A stretch of 64,000 nucleotides of DNA from Beverwykella pulmonaria (Eukaryota > Ascomycota > Dothideomycetes > Pleosporales > Melanommataceae): assembly GCA_001599595.1 (NCBI GenBank), contig BCHH01000004.1:813905-877904 (forward strand). The letters run 5' to 3'. A model generated the notes under the pieces. The model searched no databases, was not told the DNA's origin, and saw only the letters and a list, made by a program, of their open reading frames with translations. The position numbers and the translations under genes were made by a program. Positions 34,041 through 43,770 of this stretch are shown here, one piece after another; positions within the stretch are counted from its first letter, which is position 1; each line of letters starts with the position of its first letter.

Positions 34041-37000
34041 TCAAATCCGACGGAGCCTTTGAAGGAACCTATGCCGCCTAGATACATGTATCGTCGAAGT
34101 ATTTGTACTCGATGTTGGCTGTGACATTGCCGACGTATTCGGACCAGTCCTATCAGATGGGATGCTGCCATTAGAGATTGGCAAGGCGCTGAGCTTCTCT
34201 TCGACATCTTGACACTTGTGATGATTGATCCCAAAGATATTCCGGTAACCAGCGAGAGCCTTCATGTACATCCTTCTAGCTCCGTCTCTGTTACCCTGCT
34301 CAGCAAACAATAGCCCCATATTATATGCGGTATGAAGTGCAGGTATGTATGATGCAGCAAGGTCTAACCCTAAGGCTTTCTCGTAGCCTTGCAGCGCCCG
34401 AGTATACATGGCCTCCGCGTCGGCCAGCTTGCCTTGGTTTTTGTAGAGGTTGCCTAGGTTGTTGACCGTCTGGAGTGTCGATGTGTGCTTCGGTCNNNNN
34501 NNNNNNNNNNNNNNNNNNNNNNNNNNNNNNNNNNNNNNNNNNNNNNNNNNNNNNNNNNNNNNNNNNNNNNNNNNNNNNNNNNNNNNNNNNNNNNNNNNNN
34601 NNNNNNNNNNNNNNNNNNNNNNNNNNNNNNNNNNNNNNNNNNNNNNNNNNNNNNNNNNNNNNNNNNNNNNNNNNNNNNNNNNNNNNNNNNNNNNNNNNNN
34701 NNNNNNNNNNNNNNNNNNNNNNNNNNNNNNNNNNNNNNNNNNNNNNNNNNNNNNNNNNNNNNNNNNNNNNNNNNNNNNNNNNNNNNNNNNNNNNNNNNNN
34801 NNNNNNNNNNNNNNNNNNNNNNNNNNNNNNNNNNNNNNNNNNNNNNNNNNNNNNNNNNNNNNNNNNNNNNNNNNNNNNNNNNNNNNNNNNNNNNNNNNNN
34901 NNNNNNNNNNNNNNNNNNNNNNNNNNNNNNNNNNNNNNNNNNNNNNNNNNNNNNNNNNNNNNNNNNNNNNNNNNNNNNNNNNNNNNNNNNNNNNNNNNNN
35001 NNNNNNNNNNNNNNNNNNNNNNNNNNNNNNNNNNNNNNNNNNNNNNNNNNNNNNNNNNNNNNNNNNNNNNNNNNNNNNNNNNNNNNNNNNNNNNNNNNNN
35101 NNNNNNNNNNNNNNNNNNNNNNNNNNNNNNNNNNNNNNNNNNNNNNNNNNNNNNNNNNNNNNNNNNNNNNNNNNNNNNNNNNNNNNNNNNNNNNNNNNNN
35201 NNNNNNNNNNNNNNNNNNNNNNNNNNNNNNNNNNNNNNNNNNNNNNNNNNNNNNNNNNNNNNNNNNNNNNNNNNNNNNNNNGCCTCCTCGTAGCCTTGCA
35301 GCGCCCGAGTGTACATGGCCTCCGCGTCGGCCAGCTTGCCTTGGTTGGCGTAGAGGGCGCCTAGGTTGTGCAGCGCCCATTCTATTCCCCCAATATTTAC
35401 GTTACCGTCCGTGATGAAATGTTCCTGTCTTCTAACATGTTGAAGGAGCCGCTGCTGTAGGAGCCACCATTTGTCTACGTCTGTGCTAGGAACTTCAGAT
35501 GCCACGCAAGTCAGGGATAGCCTTACCAGGCTATCGTCCCACTCGCTATTTAACACGGATATCATCCATGAGTGCACACAGCTATGGACACTATACCCTG
35601 TAGACCTAGACAGCTGTTGAAGTGAAGGTTCCGTGTGAGCCAGACTATATTCGCATAGCAGTCGAACTGCCTCGTTAAAGTTCAGATAGTCCTCAGTAAG
35701 CTTTCGTATCCACTCGTCGTCTGTAGAGCCTGCGTGTCGAAGAAGTTCAAACCACAAGTCTTGCTTATCAAAATATGCCCACAGCTTGAGCAACTGGGCT
35801 GATGCCGCATTCTGTTTCTGTATCTGATTAAATGTGACCTGCCAGGTTGTATATAGTGATTGGTTTTCATATGAACTTAACCTTGGACTTGTCTTCTGGA
35901 GTTTCAACCACGACGCCTCATAGAGCTGAAGATACTCTGCAAAGCTTGTAGTCACGTGCTCTAGATATGTCCCAGCCGTAGAGAGAGCAAGGGGCAGGCC
36001 ATCTAGCTTCACGACAAGCGCATGCGCATCAGGATCTATCTTATTAGTCCTGTTCAGCTCGATTTTCCCCTAAAGTAACATACCGTTCTTGATACCCTCT
36101 CTTCTAGACATATTTGACAAAATCTTAAGCCCGTCCTCAGGTCCTGTGAGCTTCTGAACGTGGAGACGTTGTCCTTGGGTAACATTTGCTGACCGCGTTG
36201 TGATGATGATTGAACCGTGGTCAGTTTCTGGTAAATATTGACGTATATCCACTGTTGAGTGTTCAGAAACAATAGAGGTTCTGGGAGTGTCATAATTGTC
36301 ATAGATTATCAGCCAACGAGTATTTTCCCAGAGATCAAGCCAGGCTTTGACTGCATTGACCACTTGATTTAGGTCTCCTTCTAAATCTACATTAACAAGC
36401 ACTCTAGTTGAAGGATGATACTTTAGGACTTGCTGAGCGATGCCGCGAAAGCTCAATCGGAGAGAATCTTCATTGTTCGCGTTCAGCCAGAATATCGCCG
36501 TGTATTTCTCCTTATGTCGTCTGACGTATTCCACTGCTAGCTGAGTCTTTCCGATTCCTCCAAGCCCGTGAAGAACGACTGCTGATCGGCTACTGTGGCC
36601 ATGAAGCAGTTCATACATCTTCAATAGCTCATTCTCTCTAGCAACAAACTGTGCGGCTTCAGGAAATGACAAAATGTTGAGCCCGACGGCAAATTGCTCG
36701 AAATCAATACCTGTACTGGTCAGTTACATTTCAGTCAGCGCATCTATACGAAGACTTCACCCTTATACAACCTGTGGATCTCTTCCTCCAGCCGCCGGAA
36801 TGCTCGGTCCCTTCCCTCCCCGTAGTTTGGCACCATAGAGACATCGAATATCCCGATCAAACAGTATACTTCATCTTCTTCAATCTTAGTCTCACGGCGC
36901 TCTGCCCAGGACCTTCGCTCTTTGATGCTAAAATTCGTCAATGTATCGCCTCGGAGAGCAGTCTTCGCGATGCTGGTAATCTCGTGTATCTCGGACTCAA

Positions 37001-37511
37001 GCAGTGATTTGTTCCCAAGTCGCTCACCCTCTAAGCTGAAGAAGTCAACCAGCCTTGGTGCGATAAGCTCTTGAAGCGTCCAACCCCGGGTGAACCATCG
37101 ACTCATCCTAAAGGCCTTTCCCCATCCCCTTTCGCCATCTGCTCCGTTGTCAGGTTTGGAGACATCTGAAAGGTAGACGTAGCAGCGCGCAGCGTTCTGA
37201 TACCAACGAAACATGGAATTGATCGCCGCGCCGAGCTCGACTGCATTCCTCTTATCAATACAGCAGGTGTCTATCCAGAAGTATTGCAGTCCATCAGCTG
37301 CGGCCTGATCCGCGCAGAATTGTATCTTCCTCCACCCAGCCTTGTTCACAGTCTTGCTCATGTCCGCGTTGGCTTTCATGTCCGGAAAGATGACCTCCCC
37401 TTCTCCCCATGTATGAGATAGTATTGCGTAGGCAGGAACATCGCCGCTAGTAGGGTCGCGAAAGACGACCTTGCCGTCCGGGTTGCGCTGTAGGAGGCGT
37501 ATGAAAGCCAT
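34041..37511 (-). CDS. HET-NB-ARC-TPR NLR protein (gap in repeats)
   Basis: Exons 37511-36761, 36710-36084 and 36035-34041, the last broken by the gap at 34496-35281. Residues 1-250 are a HET domain: AYAILSHTWGEGEVIF, WIDTCCIDKRN and RGWTLQELIAP. The NB-ARC follows, with P-loop GLGGIGKTQLA, Walker B WLIIYDNYD, sensor GSIIITTRS and GLPLALSTAG. The C-terminus has TPR repeats of the type NLGNLYKNQGKLADAEAMYTRALQGYEKA. HET-NLRs trigger cell death in non-self recognition; that is family knowledge. The second intron (36083-36036) has GTATGT, a CTAAT branch and TAG, and removes an apparent in-frame stop. Frames before and after the gap differ, so either the N count is an estimate or there is a frameshift. 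Confidence 0.85.
34496..35281. other. assembly gap (786 N) inside TPR repeats
   Basis: The run of N is flanked on both sides by almost identical 60-bp stretches coding the same TPR segment (about 34380-34440 and 35285-35345), so the gap very likely reflects near-identical tandem repeats that could not be assembled. The true length is unknown. Confidence 0.95.
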
Positions 37512-38436
37512 GGCTTAGGGTCGGGTGCGATCTCGCAACAAGGGCGACTCGTGCGGCTTACAGTTCAAAGATCAACAGAATGGATGCAGACATCGAAGGA
37601 CTGATCGTGATAAGGTTATGCAGTGGTGATCGAAGGTGCTGCCAACGAGGCTACATCGTGGCGTAGGCTGGTCGGCTAGTTGCATAAGAAGGCAGACAAC
37701 AGTCACAACACCCATTTTATTGGAAGCTTGCGCACTGCACACTAAATCCTGGCACGTGCTGCTCAATGCCACAAGCCATTTGAGGTTTTGCGCAGTTGTA
37801 TCAAGTTTGACAAGCAGCGAGGTATGTCGTGGACGATTGTCAGGGCGAATTTGCTCTTAGACAGATAGCCTTCGCAAACTGCTTTCTGTAACAATGGAAA
37901 TGAACGAAGGAACGCAAGTGGCACGATGCGGTCCAGTACTAATAGTACCCCACACATAATTTTGAAGCTAAAAGCCGACAGCGGAGTTTCCGCAGGGTAA
38001 GTCTAGAGGAGGTCATGATTTAGAGATGAGAGATGTGCTTGTCTTGAATTCTTAGTAGCGTGCACCTTAGCATTCTCTGGCCCCCTGCACTCCTGCATCC
38101 ATCTGCCCCATCTAAATTTCGTGCTAATCCAAACTCTTTGTGTGCCAATTCCGATGCTTGAAGTGAATGGCGTAAAGTTCATCGGGTATAATTCGGCCTT
38201 TTCGTCCCTGGCATCAAAAACGTGCGACCAACCACAGGCTCTTGTAAGCGCATTCAGCGGGGTAAGAGCTGTCATGCAGTCGCAAACCGCGGTGTATGGC
38301 GTATTCATAGCTGTGTGGGGTTCTCGCATGCGCTCGGTCCCTCTGTTCGCCTCGACCACTTTACTTGTTATTATTTTTATGATATATAAATTATTTAAAC
38401 TTCAAAATCTTCCAAAATTCAAAACAAAATTGTCCG
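37512..38436. other. intergenic between NLR gene and tRNA gene
   Basis: Holds the NLR promoter. Small open frames match nothing known. The stretch before the tRNA (about 38360-38430) is AT-rich. Confidence 0.4.
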
Positions 38437-38673
38437 GCTGTAAGTGCCACACCTCGTTCTTCTTTGGGAAGAACTTGACTAACTTAAGTTAAGCCTGTGG
38501 CGCAATGGTAGCGGTAAGTTGCGTAATCGCATCGCAACAGCTTATATCCTAATAAAATTTGGTAGCGTTGGACTTCTATAACGAATATATCCAAGTAAGA
38601 ATATTCTAATATGGTGGAAAAGACGGTATCTGACAACGAGCAGAGGCTGTGGGTTCGAGCCCCACCAGGAGTG
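38437..38673 (+). tRNA. tRNA-Arg(UCU) interrupted by three spliceosomal-type introns and one tRNA intron
   Basis: The mature parts are 38437-38439, 38494-38513, 38566-38578, 38589-38594 and 38644-38673, in all 72 nt. Joined, they give a complete cloverleaf: acceptor 7 bp (G1.U72 wobble), D stem GCGC/GCGC, anticodon stem TTGGA/TCCAA with loop anticodon TCT, T stem GTGGG/CCCAC with TTCGA, and G73. The removed pieces are 38440-38493 (GTAAGT, ACTAAC, AAG), 38514-38565 (GTAAGT, CTAAT, TAG) and 38595-38643 (GTAAGA, CTGAC, CAG), plus a 10-nt intron at 38579-38588 at the normal 37/38 site. A box (TGGCGCAATGG, 38498) and B box (GGTTCGAGCCC, 38652) are uninterrupted, and a T-run follows at 38675. Without the removals no tRNA folds. 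It may be functional or a pseudogene; the fit is too exact to be chance. Confidence 0.8.
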
Positions 38674-38674
38674 C

Positions 38675-38694
38675 TTTCTTTTTGCCTTTTTTAG
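38675..38694 (+). terminator. probable RNA polymerase III terminator
   Basis: T-rich runs (TTTCTTTTT and a further TTTTTT) start immediately after the 3' end of the tRNA, as expected for Pol III termination. Confidence 0.6.
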
Positions 38695-39391
38695 TGTTGG
38701 ATTGGTTAGTTTTTGGTTGTGGAATGTTGGGAAGCGATAGGTGGGCGAATGTGGCCGTGTGAGGGGATGCGGTGACATCGTGCGTGCTTGTGAGACAACA
38801 CCAAAGATTTTGCGAATGCCCAGAGTTGTGTGTGTAGAATGGAACGAACATTAACATATTTTGATTCTAGCTCTGTGTACCACTCTATTACCTCGCGACG
38901 GAGAGATCCTGTCAGCGCCCTTATGCATGACAAGAAAGTCAAACACTCCACTGCAGGAAAGATACGATTGTGAACGAGCAAATAGCTTTTCCATTTCCTA
39001 ACCTTTGATGATCCCCTCTTGGGCCGACCATCATTGCAAAAAGTACTAGAAGATAGAGTACAGATATCCCCTCCCTCCGAAGTCCCTTACCCCAGCTGCA
39101 GGTACCAGTAACCCTCGCAAGCTATTTACTCCGGCCTTGCACTCCAAACAACCCGAGGCCCAAGACCTTGTCTTAGAAAGCAACATATTAGGGAATAGTA
39201 TCGTAAAAGCAGAGCTCTTAGCAACGAACAATGCACACAAAATGAAATGCCATCATTGGTCATACAAGCCTCTGTCCAGATCCTTTCCAATAAAAATACC
39301 CGACCCTAGATATACAACACGTAGCGCAAGACCAGCCTGCAGGTCTCGCACCTCCATCTTGCATGAGAAATGGAATATAATCAATCGCTTT
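38695..39391. other. intergenic
   Basis: No gene recognised. Open frames on the minus strand are antisense to the tRNA and its flank. Confidence 0.4.
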
Positions 39392-40828
39392 TCATAATCG
39401 TTCCGCCTGGTGGATTCGCTCGACGCGGTCGGCAAGAGGTCGCGTGAGCCCGACTGAGGCCCAAAATTCTTCCGAGATGTCGTCCCGCCGCGTCAATCTT
39501 TCCAAGAGTGCGCGTGCATCGCGCAATTCCTGGTCGAGGGCGGGCATATCATCGTCTCCCATATTTGGCTCCTCTGTGGGCCCATCCAACTGGTCATTGA
39601 ACGAGCGCTCGGGTCGCTGGCTGTCGCGCGGTGTAATCCCGCCGTAGAAGCTTCGTACATAGGCACTTGCATCTCGGGAGCGGTTGCGAACCCCGCGCGA
39701 GTAGCGGTTGGGGTTTCGAGAAGGGGGCTCGTCGGCGTACCCCTGTCGGCTTCTCCGGCGAAGCGAGGACAGCCCAGGGCGGACATCCATTTCCTCTTCT
39801 TCTGTGTCAGACGCAGTGTCGTCCTCGGAGGTGTCACAAGCGCGGATGAACAGCTCACTAGGGGGCGAATGGTGCCGCGACGGGACCGTCAGATGGGTTG
39901 CGGAAGATGCTGTGGAATTCGAATTGGAGCTTCCTGCTCGCGAGCTCGGGTGGGAGTTGGAGAAGGAGGCAGACGCTGCGGCGGAGGTGAACGACGAATC
40001 GGCAGTCGGAGCCAGGGGATCTGGGGCTACAGTATTGAGCATGTTGTCCCAGTGGTCGTCGACGGGGCTGATGCTACGCTCGCGGTCGCCCAAGCCGTCT
40101 AAAGTGGTCGCTGGACTCCAAGACTCGCGGAGGGAACTCGATGGGAGAGGGCCATCCGCGATGGTGCGGCGACCCATTCTGCGTAGAGGAGGAAAGCCAA
40201 CAGCGTTGTTATCGCTGCTGTCGTCATCGACGTCCTCGATGACCATGTTGTCGCGACTCATAAGCGGAGCTGGATCGACCCAGGAGCTCCTCGGGCGCGG
40301 GGCAGCCCTGTGGTATGGAGATCTGTTTCTGTATGCCGGCCGTTCTCGAATTTCGTCAACAGTCGCTCCCACACGGGGACTGCGCGCCGCCGCGGCAGGC
40401 GCAAAGTTCGGCGTGAAGGCTGGAAGCGCACGAGAGCTGCGTGACACCTCCCCGAAGCTCGGGATGCTCGAGTCGAACAGGCTACGGTAATATCTGTCGC
40501 GGCGCAACCGCGCGAGACCGTCATCGAGGTCTCGCGAAGCATCGCTCGGGCGAGCATAGTTTCTCGATTCAGGGACCGGGGGAGGAGGTAGGCGCGGGCG
40601 GCTGCTCGAGGCGCGGCGCGTGGCCGTCTCGGTGACTGTAAAGAACTGCTCAGCGGTGGCAAAGTTATTGTCGAACCGTCCTGGAGATCGTGGAGATCTG
40701 GAGGACCGGGCGCGTCGACCGACGAGGGAGCTGCGGCGGCGGATAGGCGAGCGCGCTGGGGCCGTAAGGTCGGCCTTGAGCGCGTCTTTCGCGGCGGGCG
40801 AGGGAGAGCGCCACACGGGGAGACCCAT
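39392..40828 (-). CDS. conserved fungal hypothetical protein, disordered
   Basis: 478 aa, one exon, ATG at 40828. The N-terminus MGLPVWRSPSPAAKDALK with RSPIRRRSSLVGRRARSSR is basic and Ser/Arg-rich. The centre is low-complexity Ser/Pro/Asp sequence with an acidic patch (DTSEDDTASDTEEEEMD). The C-terminal 60 residues look folded: a helix LDQELRDARALLERLTRRDD followed by ISEEFWASVGLTRPLADRVE. That end is the likely conserved functional part, but I cannot name it. It is divergent from the folate gene. Confidence 0.7.
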   Translation of the reverse strand: MGLPVWRSPSPAAKDALKADLTAPARSPIRRRSSLVGRRARSSRSPRSPGRFDNNFATAEQFFTVTETATRRASSSRPRLPPPPVPESRNYARPSDASRDLDDGLARLRRDRYYRSLFDSSIPSFGEVSRSSRALPAFTPNFAPAAAARSPRVGATVDEIRERPAYRNRSPYHRAAPRPRSSWVDPAPLMSRDNMVIEDVDDDSSDNNAVGFPPLRRMGRRTIADGPLPSSSLRESWSPATTLDGLGDRERSISPVDDHWDNMLNTVAPDPLAPTADSSFTSAAASASFSNSHPSSRAGSSNSNSTASSATHLTVPSRHHSPPSELFIRACDTSEDDTASDTEEEEMDVRPGLSSLRRRSRQGYADEPPSRNPNRYSRGVRNRSRDASAYVRSFYGGITPRDSQRPERSFNDQLDGPTEEPNMGDDDMPALDQELRDARALLERLTRRDDISEEFWASVGLTRPLADRVERIHQAERL

Positions 40829-41365
40829 TTTGCAGTGACGAGGAATCTGAGGGGAGAGAGGAGATGGAAGTAAAGAGTGGAGATGGTGGTTGTGATGGGG
40901 GGAGGCCTGAGGAGGAAGTCTGGGGAGGTCGGAGAGCGATGCGATGATAAGCGAGTCGCGGCAGCGCCAAAAGTGAGGCTGAGGATGGCGTGAAAGCTGG
41001 GGAACAGCACAAAGGAGGTGGGAGGGTCAATTTGGGACTATACAAACAGTGAGGCCTCGCACATCAGTATTTACACTGTCAATAAACACATGCACACATG
41101 CACAGCACAACTCAGCGCAGGCCGCGCTGCATCGCGCACCACTCATTCCCAGCCACTTCCCCCGAACTCCCCCAGGCCCGCCTAAACTGCATCTGCCAAG
41201 GCTTGATTGCTGTTTCAGGCATCCTCTGCCTCTGTCATCGCACTTTTCATCCACTGCCCGGTCTGAGTCACCGCTGTCTGCAGGAACACAGTGACTCTGC
41301 GTTTCAAAACATAACAACGTCCCTCTAGACAGCGCCGCTCATGCTGCCCTGACAACCGCCTCTAC
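40829..41365. other. divergent promoter region
   Basis: 537 bp between the disordered protein and the dihydrofolate synthetase. No feature is assigned. Confidence 0.4.
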
Positions 41366-43433
41366 ATGATCCAGCCGGGCCTCGAGCGGATTGGCCTCCT
41401 CCTCAAGGATGTCCAATTCCCATGGAAGGCCATACACGTTGCCGGAACCAACGGCAAGGGGTCTATCTGTGCCTACGCGTCTGCCTTGCTGACGCGCAGG
41501 ACCTTGCGCTGTGGCCGCTTCACGTCTCCACACGTAATTGATAGGTACGCTATCACGTGGTTCCGCACTTGCACCGTCTAACAACAACATAAGATGGGAC
41601 TGCATCGCCATCAATGGCAAGCCAATCGAGGAGGCCAAGTTTCGAAAAGTCGAGAATCATTTCCTTCGGTTGAACGAGAAGGAAAACATCAAAGCGTCCG
41701 AGTTTGAGCTTCTAACTGCAACTGCCTTTCAGATATTCAATGACGAAAAGGTCGAGGTCGGCGTGGTTGAAGTTGGCATGGGCGGGAAGCTGGACGCCAC
41801 CAACATATTGAACAACCAGGTCGTGTCCGTGATATCAAAAATTGCTCGCGACCATCAGAACTTTCTAGGCAACACCATCGAGGAAATTGCCCTTCACAAG
41901 GCTGGCATCCTCAGACCGAATGTTCCGTATATTATCAATCCCATCAATGAATGGAACGTCCACGATGTCATCACCCAGTATGCAAAGAAAATAGGAGCCG
42001 GTCCTTTGATTCATGGAGACACCGAAGAACTCAGGCGAGACTTGTACTCGTCTGTTTATTGGCACAAGTTCGCTGGTACCCTGCAGGCTTTCCAGCGAGA
42101 CAATGCTGTCCTAGCCTATCTAGCGGTTGTTGAAACACTGAAAAGCATGAATCAATCTACCAGAAAGACCCGAGAGATGCTACCTGGGATAAAGAACAAG
42201 GTGTTTCCAGGGCGTTTCCAGCATTTGCGACTCGGGGCCGTCTTTGGAGAACACAAGAGAAGGGTTCTCGTTGACGGTGCCCATAACACGGATGCAGCAA
42301 TTGCCCTCAATGAGTATGTCGCTTACAAGCTCCGAGTACCAAAAGCAAATCCGTCCAAACCCCTTAATTTGGGAACTGGTCTACGCGTCACTTGGGTCAT
42401 CGCCATGTCGGAAGGAAAGGACGCTTTCAATTATCTGGGGGAACTTTTGAAACCCGGAGACAGCGTCATAACCACTATGTTCGGCCCAGTGGATGGGATG
42501 CCCTGGGTCAAACCAATGTGTTCCAAAGAGTTACTGCAGGTTGCAAAAAAGGCATGCCCTGGTATCACTGGACTTGCCATACCCGTCGGCGGGGCCTTTC
42601 GAGCATTATGCGCAGCCAAATACTTTTCAGAACACGACAGTCCCATTGCTGTAACAGGAAGCCTATATCTCGTTGGTGACTTACTACGCGAGAAGGCCAG
42701 ATGGGACGAGGATGAAAGCTCGATCAATATGAAATCCATTGACATTGAAGAGCGCAATCGCGTCAATACCTTTTTATCACGGAGACTGGAAGAACTGGAC
42801 CAAGCCATGAATGGCAACGTTCAGATGAAACCTCAGTCAACCCGAGAGGAAGATGCAGAGCTGAAACTAAAACGAGACATAGAGAAGTTGGACCAGGAAC
42901 TAAGTAGTCTCGAGGAAGAAGAGAACACACTTCACGAAGCTCATTTCCAGAGGATTCAGAGTGACATAGGGCAAGCGTACTTTGGCACATTCGAGGAGAC
43001 ACCATCCGGATCAGACGGCTTAAGTCTCAAGCAAAAGTTCTTCACTGAGTTCGAAGATATCCGCAAGCAAATACAGAGACTTCGAGGGCCATCTCGAACC
43101 CCAACGCAAGCTGCCTCTCTACAAACACACGACCTGCGCAATATGGTCAGGAACGTCGAAACCAGTCCAAAATATGCAGACGTTCTAGCACAGGAAACGC
43201 CCAAAGTCCGGATCCGCGCACATTTCGCTGCAACCCCACAAGAAATAAAACGTTTCCCGCCTAGATCATTCAATAAAGATGGAAAGACGTTCCCAACCCG
43301 GCCAAAAGAAGGTATTCAACCGCTCCTTCATAAGCGCTCGGATGTCGTGCGGAAATGGATCCGTGGGGAGGGGGATGGTGATGACCCAGGACCAAACATT
43401 ACAAAGTACATCTCGAATGCGTCGAGACGATGA
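41366..43433 (+). CDS. dihydrofolate synthetase / folylpolyglutamate synthase family with C-terminal extension
   Basis: Two exons, 41366-41544 and 41594-43433, giving 672 aa. The N-terminal Mur-ligase-like domain has the P-loop AGTNGKGSICAY, then FTSPHVIDRWDCI (across the 49-nt intron), EVGMGGKLDATNIL, and HKAGILRPNVP. The ligase C-terminal domain has LVDGAHNTDAAIAL. These enzymes add glutamate to dihydropteroate or folate; the N-terminus fits the fungal FOL3 (dihydrofolate synthetase) form. Typical family members end near IEERNRVN (about residue 460). Here about 200 further residues follow with a coiled coil (LKRDIEKLDQELSSLEEEEN) and a basic end. I do not recognise this part; it could be a fused second gene or a lineage extension. 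Confidence 0.85.
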
Positions 43434-43770
43434 TTAATAGAGAGAAATAGTTGGAAGATGAAAGGCTTGAGGTTAACTTGTTCCTGTTTTGGTATCATAT
43501 TCGTCAACCTCAGTGCACTGAGCCGTGTCATCCTAGGTTCGGATTATACAAAAGAGTGTAAGTTATTAGACGTTAGATGCAAAGTTGCCATTTTCGCTTT
43601 TGCAGTCAAGACATGAAGGAACAAAATGGATAGAATTTGATGTTTACATGGTATAGTAACGAGCTGTATATCAAAAGACGCTAAACCTAACCAGAATTTG
43701 AAGTCTATCATCATACACAACGTCGTGCGATGCTTTCAATCAACCACAACTACCTTTTCACAAGCTCCTT
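43434..43770. other. convergent intergenic
   Basis: 3' flanks of the folate gene and the hexose transporter. Nothing else is seen. Confidence 0.4.

Noticed and set aside
35282..36035. Treating the NLR as ending at the gap
   Set aside because: TPR coding resumes on the other side of the N-run with the same repeat type and a proper stop at 34041.
36050..36083. Apparent in-frame stop (TAG at about 36070) inside the NB-ARC region of the NLR gene, suggesting a pseudogene
   Set aside because: A 48-nt intron 36083-36036 with GTATGT donor, CTAAT branch and TAG acceptor removes it and restores the conserved frame. A 30-nt alternative intron was judged too short.
38491..38673. Reading the tRNA with a plain 5' end AAGCCTG just before TGGCGC
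   Set aside because: The acceptor would have two mismatches at positions 2 and 3, and the remaining body would still be over 100 nt too long; the three-intron model leaves none.
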